Part shown: piece by piece, positions 44,849 through 57,899 of the stretch
Layout of the letters: each line of letters opens with the position of its first letter
How positions within the stretch are numbered: position 1 is the stretch's first letter
DNA from: Achatina immaculata
Lineage: Eukaryota; Mollusca; Gastropoda; Stylommatophora; Achatinidae
Reading direction: 5' to 3'
Length of the DNA: 64,000 bases
Assembly: GCA_009760885.1 (NCBI GenBank)
Contig: CM019716.1
Span: 2,609,501-2,673,500 of the forward strand
Program-made: the position numbers and the translations under genes
The notes under the pieces: model-generated
Database searches by the model: none
Seen by the model: the letters and a program-made list of their open reading frames with translations, nothing else
What the model was told of the DNA's origin: nothing

Positions 44849-46014
44849 TATAATTTCAGGCTGAAAGGTATGTTGTAGTTTTGGAGTTCGCATGTTTTGT
44901 CAATGTTGTAAGTCTGAGTTAGTCCCATGGCGATGTTAGTCGCCCGGTCATCATTTTATGGTCATTGTAATTGTTCTCATCAGTTTACACTCCACATCTA
45001 TGCAACACTCCACATCTATGCAACACTCCACATCTATGCAACACACACCGAACAAATGGGAGTCATCATTAAACATTTGCTGATTGTTTGGTGACTGCTG
45101 AATCCTGTGATTATTGGATTCTTGTTAAGTGACAACTGTGGTGTTGAGTTAGTCGATTACATGTAACTGGTCATGTCGTGTATTGATGTGTAGTTCTATG
45201 TTATTGTTATCTGGGTTGTCTTGTTACACGGCGTATACCAATGTAACGTCTGTTGTGTCACTGAGCCCAATGCTCATGTTAACAAGTAATAGGCACAGTA
45301 CAGAACAGTGTGTGAGCAAAACACATGTTTAGTGTTCAGTAATACAAATACTGAAATATGTTTCAATTGTACTTTCATTTATTTTTGTAACGATTAAAAG
45401 AGACATAGGGCTGATAACCACGTTATTTCAGTGTGTCTTTAATTAATTTTGTTTAAGTCACTGCTGAAATGAAATATTCTTTTTATGTTAAAATAGCACA
45501 GAAACAATAAATGAAGTGTTCTTATATACTCCAGTATTTATTGATGATGAAAGTCTCCATAAAAAAAAAACAAAACAGAAACGGTAAATGGTTTCTATAA
45601 TGAACTTTTACTGTCTACAATTAAACTACAACCCCACGATCAATACAGGCTAAAGAGAAATACTGAAAGTAAATGAATGAACTGTAAGAGTTTGTTATTA
45701 TTTGACGCAGCGAAATAGTGACATGGAAAACTGAAAGAGTACATCAAATGAAGAGTAAGACGTTTCTAACGTTTTCAAGTTATGAGTGAACGAGACACAA
45801 AGTAAATGTAGAGAACAAAGTACTTACGAACCGTATTTCCCTTCACTTAACACGCATGTTTTAAAACAAATACTCTTCAAAACTCACCTGCGTGCTATAA
45901 GCACGATAGTTTTGGCAAAGGTCACCAGCACTGGAATAACACCTCAATATCCACCTTTAATACGCTAGTCTCCTAGCAACCCCAGAATGCAATACATATG
46001 AATTATACAAATGA
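44849..46014. other. No recognisable gene
   Basis: Three tandem copies of CACTCCACATCTATGCAACA lie at about 44991-45045. Otherwise unremarkable. Confidence 0.5.
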
Positions 46015-49000
46015 ATTAATATTTTATTATACAATAATATATATTATATATTATAATTTTTAATGTAATTAATATTATATATATATATATATTATATATA
46101 TTATAATACAAATGATTAAATTATGATTACAAGCAATAATAATATTAAAATATGTAAAATCTATAGCCAGCAGCGCAAAGCTAGATAGATTTATTTTATT
46201 TGTGTCCAGACATTTAGTGATGTACTATATTTATCTATCATGACAGAGTTATTTACATCTGAGCATGGATGAATCGTCATTTTTATACTACAACCAAAAA
46301 CCTATGTAAAATTTGTAAGACTATAAAGGTATTATGCCTCTTTTATCTCATTGTCTGTATTAAACTTTTCCCCACCTAGCGCATCCTAGAGAGATCCAAA
46401 CACGTGGTAATCACAAAGTACAAAGCCGAGTGATTATGCAGGTTGTGAAAGACACTCAAAATGCAGGTCGGTAATTAACTCGTTGAGCTGTTGCACGTTT
46501 TTGTGTCTGGCTGTAACAACAAACTGAGCAATCGTTTTGACCTGTTTGAGGGTTTCAGGTGGTTCTCAAACATTTTCAGTATGCTTCGCTGTTGATAGTG
46601 GTTCTTCTGGCCATGTAATGTTCCAGGATTGGGCCTTATCCTGTGTTAGGCTCCAACGTATTCGCAGTGTAGTGCGGCCGTAAAGAGCTACATCAGTCAA
46701 ATTTGATACTTCACTTTTAAATCACCTGTGCTACATACTTGCCGAAGCAGCACACACGTCCTGAACTACCTGTTCAGTCTACACTGAACATCTCCATTTT
46801 TCTCACCCTCACTACCCAAGAAATCAATAACTGCGCTCCATTCATCTCCTTGCATGTTTCCACGGGAGCTGCCATCTTGAATCTGCTTTCTTGGAGTCAT
46901 ATTTCCAAAATGGTCGATAATGTTTCTAAAGAGAAAAAAGTTTAAATTACTACACCTGTCTGCTAACCGATTTTGAAGTTTTAGGAGCAAAATTGCTATT
47001 ACTTTTTTTTAACTCGCCTTATTATTTTATTTCGTAGGCCCAGTGAGAAGTCTGGGCTACGAAAATTACTTCAAATAATTCAGATGAATCAATATTATTT
47101 TTTAAAGTAGAGATGGCTTGCCTGTTAAAACAGAATGTTACAGCGGTGTTTACTATGTAAATGATCATTGTCGACTGCTGGTAGAACAGAAGTTGTATCA
47201 GGAGAAATGTGTGGTTTTATAACATACTGAACTAATGACGCTTTACGTGACTCGATGGAAGGACTAGAGTGCATGCTAGAAGGAACTTTCTCGTAAACTT
47301 TTTTGTAAAGCTGAACAGTTCCTCACTTTTCTTCAAATCTAAAGTGTAATTATGATTTTTCTTTTTTTTTTTGTACTGTGCAATAAGGGTGTGACATAAA
47401 ATAGAAATGATAATTTTGGGCAAGGAAATGTCAAAATCTGCCTCGGGTGACATGTCACACTTTTTATGCAGTTTCCTCTTTGTGCTAGTTGCTCCTTGAC
47501 TGCAGCAGGCTGAAGTAATACTGGCATTACGCTCAGTAAGATCTTGTAAAGTGTGTCCTAAATCTGTTTCCCAAAAAATGTCTTACCTATCAAACCACAA
47601 AAGTGTCTACATTCAGTCAGCCAAATTCTCAAAATTCCTCAAAACCTCGCGAAATCCACCAGTCCTTCGGTTCAAATCGATCTAAAAAATTGCTTGATTG
47701 CAAAAAAGATTTACCGATGCTTAAAGTCTCTCATTTGTCAGTAAGAGTTATTGAAAAGATGACAAGGGCCACTGGAACCAAATTTCTCTGGAGTCTGGTT
47801 TAGGTAAATCTTTAGCTCGGAAAACTGAAGAAGCAATTAAAGGAAGAAAAACGTGTCCTACATCTGACTGCACTGGACGGGATGAATAATTTTACTGCCT
47901 TCAATTTTCATCTGGTCACGAACATTGCTATGTTCATCTTAAACAGAATTAATTCCTAATTTTGTTATCAAATATGCTATATATTCTTGCTAAGAAACTG
48001 AAAACGTAGAAATAAAACTGAAGGGAAATACACGTTTTCTGAAAGGCGTAAAGATTTGCAGTTAATGATATTTTTATTAGTCGCTTTAACAATGAATAGC
48101 AGAGCAAAGAGCAGAGATGTTATCAACAATAAAAAATACTTCATTATATGTGACGCTGTATTTATCATGGTAGTTCCTTCTGCTTACAAACCTTCCTTTC
48201 TCTTCCTTTTTCTGTACTTTCTTAAATCTTACATATTACATCCTTCCTGTCCCGTTAAACGTCACATTAGGGCTCGCATTGTATATCGCCATATTTTTCT
48301 GATTTCGTCGAGTTTTTCAACCTCTTCAAGAAATTTTATGCTCACCAATTTAGCCTCTCTCAACAGTGTTCTCTTTATGGTTTCCCATGCATGACCTCTT
48401 TTTCTTTGTCCTTTCGTGCCCCATTTGATAGCTTGTTTTCTGATTGTTTCTTCTTATCACGTGGGCGATATGTGTCCATTTCCCCCCCCCCCTTTTTTTT
48501 TGTCACTGACGAGACAGGTTCTTGTGTGCTCATCTTTCCTATCTCTGCGTTGATCTCTGTATACAGAGTATTTTCCTTTGACATTTGTTTTCAAATGCAT
48601 CTAGTTTATCTTCTATTTCTTTAGTTATTTCCAGCTTTAGCACGCATAAATAAGGATGAATGTTACGTTTGAATTGAATAATTTTGACTCTGTTTTCGTG
48701 CTCTTAACTTTAGCTGGACCGAAAATTAACTTCTCGCACATTCAAAGGTCATTAATGAACCTCAACGATCTTAAGTTTTGTCACATTCATAGATCCTGGA
48801 AACTACTTCCGTAATTTCCCTCACACTTTGTATCAGGTCGTAGAAAATCCCCTGAAATACGAAAATAGAATGTAATTTTACAGTTATCAGAGCTTAAAAC
48901 AAAGCTATATTCGTATGCAGCAATTTTTTGTAGAAGATAAAAGCGAAGAAGACTGCATAAATGTGTTATTCCTATATTACAAGTACTTTTCTTCTGTTGC

Positions 49001-49409
49001 TTATCACTAATGTTGCATTCCACTAGATTTTTTAAAAAAATATCACACGTTCATTATTCCTGATATTCGGAGATACAATATACGATTTATTTTTCATTTT
49101 CATAAATCCAGGTTTGGCCCGCCATATTCTACCATATTCTATCATCGTGTGCTATTATTATTCTAAGTCATTTGATTGTACATTCTTCTTTCAAGACTAT
49201 TCTGTTTAGCACTTCATATAGGTTTGTTTATGCATGTGGAAATACATGAAAAATACTGTACATCTAACAAGAACTAGAAATCTATACCGAGGTTAAAATG
49301 TGCTTCCACTCATCCACTATTATCCACAGCCCAACAAAAACAAAAATAATTTTCGCTGCCTTGGTTTTTAGGTCTGTTCCTCGGATTATTTTGGGAGCTG
49401 AAACAGAAA
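46015..49409. other. AT-rich, no recognisable gene
   Basis: Pure A/T tract at about 46018-46105. Scattered ORFs of 60-112 codons have no signature. 48245-48400 carries a relative of the dispersed piece at 35880-35980. G/C homopolymers near 48483-48503. Confidence 0.45.
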
Positions 49410-49415
49410 ATTAGA

Positions 49416-49625
49416 CCGCATCAGTTCTAGTTTCTTAGATATTGTCGGCATCAGTTCTAGTTTCTTAGATATTGTCGGCATCAGTTCTAGTTTCTTAGAT
49501 ATTGTCGGCATCAGTTCTAGTTTCTTAGATATTGTCAGCATCAGTTCTAGTTTCTTAGATATGGTTGGCATCAGTTCTAGTTTCTTAGATATGGTTGCAT
49601 CAGTTCTAGTTTCTTAGATATGGTT
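49416..49625. repeat. 30-bp minisatellite, seven copies
   Basis: Unit ATCAGTTCTAGTTTCTTAGA then TATTGTCGGC. A minus-strand frame repeating MPTISKKLEL is an artefact of the 30-bp period. Confidence 0.95.
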
Positions 49626-50000
49626 GAACTTTAGTTCCTCTTTTAAAAATCTCTTCTACAGAATTGGGATGCCGTAAAATGCTGTCTTGTTTGAATAGGA
49701 AATTTATGTATTTAATTTACTCCTAATCTTTTGTGTAATTATTAACTTATGTTTCACAAGTATTCGTCTGCTTCTTTTCCTACAATGCACACTGGCAGAA
49801 AAATGTATAGCTCAAATGACAAAATCGCTTTTGTTCCGTTTTATGACATAATTATGTGCACAAAATTAAGATAGTAAATCATGCTTCGCGTAGGCTACAT
49901 AAATTTGTATTTTAAAGGTTTCTCAACCTGATCTGTTTAAAGCAATTGGGCTGTAGAATAGTTATGATCGTAAAGGAGGTGTGTGTATATTCCCACTCAT

Positions 50001-50641
50001 TCATTCATTCATTTGCATGTCCCTTGCGGAACTTTGCCTCCCTAACAGCTCTCCTGTAGGCCTATCGGTTGTGAGCAAGATGTCCTGCTGCTGATGCATC
50101 CATTTTCAGATCATCAAAGATGTCTTCCAGCCATCTTCGTTTTGGTCTTCATCTCTTTCTTTTTCTCATTATATACCCTTCCAAGACGGTCTTCTCTAGA
50201 TTATCATGACATTTAATGTGTCCAAAATATTTAAGTTTTCTCTCTTTAATCCTCTTTACTGGACAGCCTTCTTCAATATTAAGCTCTTGTAGTATGGATA
50301 TATATTTTTTTGGTTTTTTTTTTGTGTTCATGATATTTGGAGAACTCTTCTGTAGCATTTACATTCAAAGGCATTTACGTGCTTCTCAGCTGTTTTGTTA
50401 AGTGTCCAGGTCTCACAGGCATATGTTGCGATGGGAAAGATTCATGCCCTTAAAAATCTTATTTTTGTTGTTCTGTCTGTACCTCTCCACAGATTCTTTA
50501 GTTGTTTTACTTTCTGAAGAGCGATAGATGTCCTCCTTTTAACTTCCCTCATTGTATCTCCATTATTAGTTAACAGTGATCCAAGATATTCAAAACTCTC
50601 CACTTCTTCCAGTTTTTCCTCATTGATATCAGCTGCCTTGT
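50001..50641 (-). mobile_element. LINE family 1, copy D, 5'-truncated
   Basis: Minus-strand 641-bp copy with the 11-bp target duplication TTCCCACTCAT (49990-50000 and 50642-50652) and an (AATG)n tail (plus-strand CATTCATTCATT at 50001). Coding remnants: FEYLGSLLTNNGDTMREVKR (50610-50550) and LKYFGHIKCHDNLEK (50250-50200). Broken by frameshifts. Confidence 0.95.
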
Positions 50642-50659
50642 TTCCCACTCATATCATTT

Positions 50660-52420
50660 CATTTTTGCAAATGGAACACCGTAGAGGTTATGGCTACTTC
50701 AGGACGGAGCTGCATGAATCATCCCGACGTGCTTTGCTATATTTGTGTGTGTGGAGTACACACTGAAAGAAAGTAGGAAACCTCTTTGTGAGTCTGTAAA
50801 AAGAGCATATGTAGATTATCTTAGAATCAAGCTAGGAGATCAAGATAAGCCATGGGCTCCTCATATTATATGCAAAACTTGTATGGAGCTTTTGCGCCAT
50901 TGGACAAATGGAAAGAGAAGCTGACTGAAATTTAGAATACCAGTGCTGTGGAGGCAACCGAACAAAAAAAAAAACACTTCGATTACTGTTATTTTTATAT
51001 TGTTAATATCATAAGCAACAATCAAAATAATCGTGACAAGTGGTCTTACCCCGATCTTATTTAAGCCAGGAGACCTGTTCCACTCTGGGATCTTGTAGTT
51101 GTTCTGCATTTCCTACCACAGCTCTCAGGGGATGAGTCCTTGTATGTCTGATATCGCATAAGGTAAAGAACATAAAGGGGCAGTGACAGTGAATTCCAGA
51201 CAACTTCACATAGTGATCGTTTTGATCAGAATGAACTGAATGATCTGATCAGGGACTTAAATCTTCCCAAGGAGTCTTCTAAATTGTTTTTCCTCCAGAC
51301 TAAAGGAAAAGAAAGTACTTCAGCCTGGAATGAAAATGACATTTCATCTAAGGAGAGAAAAGGATTTGCTGCCTTTCTTTATAGAAGACAACAACTTAGT
51401 ATTCTGCAATGACATCGAAACCCTTGTGAAGAAAGTTGGTCTTTCAGAATATCCAAGTGAGTAGCGTCTTTTCGTCGGCAGTTCAAAAGGCAGTTTTAAA
51501 TATGTTCTTTTAAATAACGGCAACAAACTTGGTTCCATTCTAATCGGTCATTCCACCAGGATGAAAGAAGAGTATAAGGCCAAATCTTTAGTCTTGGAAA
51601 AGATAAATTACCAAGAACATCAATGGATGATTTGTGTAGACTTGAAAATGGTTAATTTTCTTCTTGATCAGCAAAATGGCTACACAAAGTATCCTTGTTT
51701 TTTATGCCTTTGGGATAGTAGAGCCAAACATGAACACTGGGCAAGAAAAGATTGGCCTCTGATGGAATATATTGTGGCTGGAGGACAAAATGTAATTAAT
51801 GAACCTTTGGAAGAACGAAATGAATCATACTGCCATCACTACATATAAAGCTAGATCTGATGAAACAATTTGTAACGGCTTTGAATAAAGACGGTTCGTA
51901 CATTGAGTACTTAGTACATATGTTACCTGGAATTACCATGAATAAACTGAGGGCAGAAATTTTCGATGGTCCACTGATCAGACAATTTATAAATGACCCA
52001 CATTTCATAATATCAGTGAATGAAGTCGAATCATGTGCCAGGTATTCATTTGTTCTAGTTGTGAAAAGCTTTCTTGGCAACAAGAAAGCAGACAACTACG
52101 CACAATTAGCAGAAGATATGCTCTTTAATTTCAAAAGGCTTGGCTGTAACATGAGTGTTAAAATCCATTATCTGCACAGTCACTTAGATCGCTTTCCAGA
52201 GAACTTTGGTGACTTAAGCGAAGAGCAAGGTGAAAGATTTCACCAAGACATAAAAACAATGGAAGCAAGTTACAAAGAAAGATGAAGTGAACACATGATG
52301 GCAGACTATTGTTGAAATCTTATGCAGGCTGTCCTGGCAGATCCCACTTTCGGAAGTCTTACAAAAGGAGCTTCTTGTGTGTCAAATGAGTGGAAAATTT
52401 GTATCATAAACTTGTTCTTT
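50660..52420 (+). pseudogene. Decayed copy of a multicopy invertebrate gene family
   Basis: I recognise this as a family of unnamed proteins present in many copies in hydrozoan, arthropod and mollusc genomes; its function is unknown to me and it may be transposon-borne. Plus-strand pieces in several frames: a cysteine-rich N-terminal region (LCYICVCGEYTLKE then KLGDQDKPWAPHIICKTC, near 50735-50885), QNELNDLIRDLNLPKES (51230-51280), then 51561-51848 with HQWMICVDLKMVNFLL and GYTKYPCFLCLWDSR, and 51860-52285 with MLPGITMNKLRAEIFDGP, FLGNKKADNYAQLAEDML and SEEQGERFHQDIKTMEA. At least four frame breaks and internal stops; no start-to-stop frame. The paired cysteines in PCFLCLWD suggest a metal-binding site. 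No LTR or TIR was identified around it. Confidence 0.75.
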
Positions 52421-55069
52421 TGGTATGAAATAAGTAGATTTTCATATATTACACTTTTCTTGTAATTTTTAATATGTTTCCATCACGCTTAAAAGATATT
52501 AATTTAAACACTACATTAAAATATTCTGATTTGCTATGGGCGAGCAGACTGATGAGTTCTATATGGCATATGTTCTGTATCTCAAAAACTAAATTGAATG
52601 GGGGGGGGGGGGGGGGTAACTTGTGCCATTTTTTTGGAATGAGCAAGTAAAATATACCCAGAAACAGTTCTAGTATTTGAGGTACCATAATGTATGTTGG
52701 CCAGTGTAATTTATAATAAACATAGCCGGCATGTTTTGACTGGGAAATGGCCAACAAAGTATATTTAGTTTGTAAAGCAACCTAAACTTTGAATCTCCGA
52801 AGAAAAAAAAATATATCTACAGGACATATTTTTCAACTTTATGTTTGATTTACCCGTGTAAATAGCTGGTAAAGAATTAATGTTTAACGCCCTTCAAGAG
52901 TTGGGATCATCCTAGTACTCAGATATACAAACTTTACACTGTTCCTCGTCTCCAACGAACAGAAAACTTTTTAGGTCTGTGCTATTTCATCTAAACGTTG
53001 CCATTTCTGATCGTTAACCATAGCCTTTGCATGCACACATATTTACTAACCTGAATGAGTGAATTCCTTGAATTCTAATGGCTAGAAGTTGCAGAGTATC
53101 CCAATTCCATTTGGACATACTGACCTCATGAGCAGGAATGTCTTCTCACATGATAATAGCCAGACCTAGACATCGTTTATTGTAGACACTAACGAAACCC
53201 GTCAATTACAACTTACATCTCCAAATTGAGTACCTGTAACTCCACCACATCGGCACTGTACACCAGTTTATCAAGAACTTGTAGACTTTGTTTAACACCT
53301 GTACAACTCCAGTAGAAAACACGTAAGTTTGTTAAACTCAGCCAAGTCGCCTTTATACCATGTCTCCTGGCGCCATCACTATTTCCTTTTATCTTGTCCC
53401 AGTTTGCTTCTCTCTTCTCGTTTACGTTTCCTGTCCGTTGTTGTACACCTGCCATCGTCCGCCGATGCAGAAACTGAGAAGGATTTCAGCTCAGGTGCAC
53501 GTGCTCTTAGGACCGGCGAGAATCCTGAATACTGTCCATGTTCTAGACTGACTGTGAGCTTCAACCATGCAGATCCTGGGCACATGGTCTCACCGTGAGC
53601 CTAGTTTTCTTCTGAACCAGTTTGAAAACATGCCTGTCATCTTGGTGCACACCGGAATGCTAAAAGTAGAATGTGGAGAAATGTTAAAACAAATAAGCAG
53701 AATCAAGATTTGGAGGATTCACTAGTAAGTATGGACATTTTCTGCATCAGTGATGGTCGAATCACCAGAATGGCAAGCCGTTGTGGAGAGGAAGACAGTG
53801 CAATCATCCTGCTTTGGTAACATGGCATTTTCGAGTAACTGTGGATGGAATGTACTCGGATAATGTGGCAGTGGCCACCTACTGTGTATAGTTCTAGTTA
53901 AGAAAAACGTTAAAGGATATCGACAATCTAACGCACATATAAGAAAAATAGAAACTGGAGGACCGAATAAAGCTACCAAGATTAGGCAGAACATGCAGAA
54001 GATTAAAACTTATAAAGAAAAACCAAAATCAATCACTCTGGTATGAAATGGAGGTGGAAGAGGCATGTGTGGATAAAAGGAACATGTTCAAGATTTGTCT
54101 AAAAAAGAAAAAGCCTCCCAACTTTCCCACGCCGGATGTCACTTCAGTTCTACATCCGGGATACGGGTCCCCTGCCGCATGTCACTATAGTTATACAAGC
54201 TTTGTTTCATTAAAAAGCCGGTGTAACGTTTGATTGTAAACATTTAGTGCGCATGTCTGGAGACTCGTTGTCATTTCGAAAGAGTTGTTAGCAACGAGTG
54301 TAAAATTCGAGGTTTCGATCGGGAATTTTCAACTTTTTTGTGACTTTGGAGGCAAACGGAGATGCTCTATGACCAGACCACTGTTCTTGAATGTGCCTCA
54401 AATAGATCTAGGCCTACTAGACGGACTGGAGAAGTAGTTAGAAGGTTATTTCAGACATTATTTTAGTGAGGATGCCACATAATATCACATGACGAGATCG
54501 TGTAAATCTACAAATGGATCTAGACATCGCGGATGGTAAGTAGTGCAGATCTAGATTTAGCCGATAGTAAGTAGGACACAATCATCAGCTAAAAATGTTC
54601 GACTATTTCAATTTTCCTAAAAGAAACACTCTGCATTTATGAAATCTTCATACATTTACAGTTAATTTGATGCATAATACGTATACTTTTAACGTGGAAA
54701 TGTTTTGTTACATTCATTTTTTCAACTATATCAGGGCCCGCGCGTTTACTCTGCCAGAGGTGGAACGTTCGCGTTTTTGCCTGTGGCAGGGAAAGAGTTA
54801 ACTGACACTTGTCGCAGGTAAATACTCTTAAAATGTCAAACCAGAGATGATGTACAAATGTTCATGGACGTGGCAAAACGAAAGAAATTGTAAATTTCTG
54901 TCCGAAAGTGTGCCGGGAAAAACCCCAAATGTTAATATGGTCCTTACATAAGGCAATGAATGGACTAGAAACGTAGATATATACAAGACTTTCAGGGTAA
55001 AGATTAGCAGTGGCAAAGAACACATGAAGAGAAAGTAAATGCATTTCTCGACAGATATCTTAAACAGAT
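52421..55069. other. No recognisable gene
   Basis: Includes a G run (52602-52617). Several overlapping opposed frames of 60-102 codons have no signature. Confidence 0.4.
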
Positions 55070-55438
55070 ATGCAAGAAGACCTAGGCGAACGAAAGGCTA
55101 CGAGGAGAACGTTGGATGATGTGTGTGCATATCTGGACCTGGATTCTGAACTTTGTATCATAGTAGAAGATATACAAAACGCTCTGATATCGACAAAACA
55201 AAACATAGCACCCAGTCCAGACGGTATCCGACACAAAGATATCCGCAGTCTCTCCGATGATGACTTGGCAATATTATGTGCAGAATATAATCACAGTGCA
55301 ATGATTGGTGCATTTCCAGAACAATGGCTTCATAGCTATCTTGTTCCCCTACCCAAACCAGGAAAAGGTTTAACCCAAATCAATGATTATCGAACAATAT
55401 ATATGCACAACACTATTGGCAAACTTATAGAAAGGATT
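55070..55438 (+). pseudogene. LINE RT N-terminal fragment (Jockey/CR1-like)
   Basis: Plus-strand open frame reading KQNIAPSPDGIRHKDIRSL, then FPEQWLHSYLVPLPKPGKG and INDYRTIYMHNTIGKLIERI. These are the first RT blocks of Jockey- or CR1-type LINEs (N-x-APGPDGI; PKPGK; YRPI). It ends at a (CT)n run at 55439-55479. The rest of the element is not seen. Confidence 0.8.
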
Positions 55439-55482
<44 letters not shown>

Positions 55483-55514
55483 CATGCCAGTCGGGCATTG
55501 ATAGACATTAATTT

Positions 55515-55650
55515 CCACACTCACCTATTCTTTCATCGTTGATAATTTGTAAGTGGATGCATCAGCAGCAGGGGATCTTGCTTACAACCGAGAGGCCTAC
55601 AGGAGACCTGTTAAGTAGGCAAAGTTCCGCAAGGGACATGCAAATGACTG
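55515..55650 (+). mobile_element. LINE family 1, copy F, ~130-bp 3' end
   Basis: Plus-strand 3' terminus only: GATAATTTGTAAGTGGATGC to GTTCCGCAAGGGACATGCAA, then a (GACT)n-like tail. Possible imperfect target duplication ACCTATTCTTT / ACCTATCCTTT (about 55522 and 55660). Confidence 0.85.
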
Positions 55651-55859
55651 AGTGACTGACCTATCCTTTGCTCTTTATATAAGATGTCTGCTGGACTGTG
55701 CTCTGTGCCACTCTTTTAGCCCGTCAAATATCTTGTTTCTTTGTCTTCCTCTGCCCCTTGTTCCCTCCAGAGTTCTTGTTGTCACTGATTGGTTCTTGTG
55801 AAGCTATGGTGGTGGTTTCCGCTTACCTTCCAACGGATTTGTCTTTGGTCTTCTCTATT

Positions 55860-57030
55860 AGCCTCTATCAAGAGTATAACCAACGAAGCAGTGATGTATT
55901 TGTTTTTCTCTAAAGGTTTTGTTTGACCAATGACTTGATTCGTTTTATTGCATCTATGCTCAATCTCAGCGTCAAATTTCCGTGATGATAATATTTTGTT
56001 ACCTTAGTATTTGTTTCAGGACTAGTTGTCAAGGAAGATCTTTCTTGTATCTGTTTTCTTTTTTCAGCAGTGATCTTCATGCTGTAGCTTTTACATGCCT
56101 TTGCTAAGTTACCCATGTTGTGCTGTAGGTCCTTTTTGTTTTTGCTATAGTGTTTGGTCGTCAGCAAAAAGGGGTTCACTTATGGTTCAGCTATTAGGTT
56201 TGATTTCTGAAAGGTGTTGTACACTGGTCGGCATTGTTTATAGAGTTCGACTGTTGAACAGTGGTATAATTTTTACTATGTGTGTTAGCTTTCTTGCAGA
56301 TATTGCCAATGTATGTTATGAATAATATCGGAGATAGCACATAGCCCTAACTCACTTCACATTTAATGATGAACGGTTCGGAACATCCTGCATTTATTCA
56401 AGACTGTTTTCATATAGATTTTTGCATTAGCTGATCGGATTTGAACAACTCTATATGGTGTAAATTTCCCACAGTTTATATTAACCTACTCTATCGAATG
56501 CTCAATCTCTTGATCTAAGTAAGCTGTGTGCAGTATCTGATTGTGTTCGACTGACTTTTCTATTAGTTGTCTAATGAAATAGATGTCATCTGTACAGCTT
56601 ATAGTTTTCCTAAATCCTGTCTGACTTTTATTTAACCGTGGTTCAATAATTGGCTACAGTCTATTCTCTAAGATCTTGCAGAAAATTTTTCCCAGCGTGT
56701 CTTAGTAGTCAGATGCTTCTATATTTGTTTCGGTCTCTTTTACTGCCTTTTCTCTTCCAAAACGGAGTAATAACAACATTTGTTAGTCCTCTAGCGTTTG
56801 TTGACTTTCCAGTTCCAAGTTACAGAATCTGTGAAGCTATGCTGTTCCAACCTCTTTCGCTCATTTGATTAACTCATTGGCTAATCTATCACATCCTGGA
56901 GCTTTGTTCACTGGGGCCTTTCTGATGGCTTCTCTTATTTCACCTTGTAGTACTTCCGGTTCGAGTTCTATAGGGCCAGCTGTGTTTGTTACCATAGTGT
57001 TGATATGATTCGGATGGTATGTTGAATAGA
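55860..57030 (-). mobile_element. LINE family 4 RT fragment (minus strand)
   Basis: Minus-strand RT remnant. Near 56950-56880 it reads EIREAIRKAPVNKAPGCDRL; near 56690-56560 LGKIFCKILENRL, then NKSQTGFRKTISCTDDIYFI (the GFR block); and 56179-55910 reads NMGNLAKACKSYSMKITAEK and PETNTKVTKYY, the post-YADD region. Stops and frame shifts throughout. Different from family 1 by its sequence. Confidence 0.75.
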
Positions 57031-57457
57031 TTGTCTCTATTTCTCAATTATACACTCTGGTTTGCATACTGGAAAACTTAACACTGTCATATAACTGAGC
57101 AAATCATTCTGAAAAGTAATGTTTACTCTAGAAAGATCATATGATGTTTGCTGCACGCTTTATAATCACGTGTTTGTACGTATATTTACATACGTATAAA
57201 TGTATTTGTGTGCATGAGATGTAGCCTCCTTATAATCCTGAAATCGATACTTTCTGGTGGGGAAAATTAATCATTTTCACGCAGGTGAAAATATTGAATG
57301 TGATGATTTGGTGTATAAAATTGAGGGGTGTAATCAGAAATACAGTTTCACACTGTCGAGCAAAATTCGGTATATAATTTTGACATATGTCACAGCTTTT
57401 ATTTACTGTTAATTACTTGTATAAAAACAATCAGAAGATTTTCAGTTTCAGTTTCCC
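57031..57457. other. No recognisable gene
   Basis: AT-rich spacer. Confidence 0.5.
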
Positions 57458-57468
57458 CACTATCTGCT

Positions 57469-57714
57469 CGCGGTCTGGTTAGCTGAGTGGTTAGGCCTTC
57501 GGTTCACTAATTCGGTGGTACCGGGTTCAAGTCTCAGCAATGAGATCTCTTTTCTGACACCATTACATCAAAAAGGTCCCCCGGGTCCGGCCAACCTCTA
57601 AAAATTGGTACAGAAATCCGGGAAGGTAAATACGGCCTGACGTGATACACCGTACAACTAGTAAGCCTTTATGGTATGGAAACGGGGGGATTTTATCTTA
57701 CCTTTGCCGTTTAG
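57469..57714 (+). mobile_element. tRNA-derived SINE with 11-bp target duplication
   Basis: A 246-bp SINE flanked by CACTATCTGCT (57458-57468 and 57715-57725). The head is tRNA-like: an A-box GGTTAGCTGAGTGG and B-box GGGTTCAAGTCTC; then AAAAATTGGTACAGAAATCC, a GGCCTGACGTGATACACC stretch related to the other SINEs, and a tail TTATCTTACCTTTGCCG. Not a tRNA gene, since no acceptor stem closes. Confidence 0.92.
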
Positions 57715-57899
57715 CACTATCTGCTGTCATGTGACAAAAGAGGTACAATTTAATTAATCAACAAATTGAAAGAACATTTCCAAATTGAAATTATGCCTCC
57801 GATATAAAGAAATATACCACGTGTTATTCTAGAAAAGTCCGTTACAAAAATGCACAGAATTTGTTAATTTCTCTTTGCTTCTTGACAACATCGTTAACA

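Noticed and set aside
57469..57560. tRNA gene
   Set aside because: A and B boxes present but no acceptor-stem closure; it is the head of a SINE with a target duplication.
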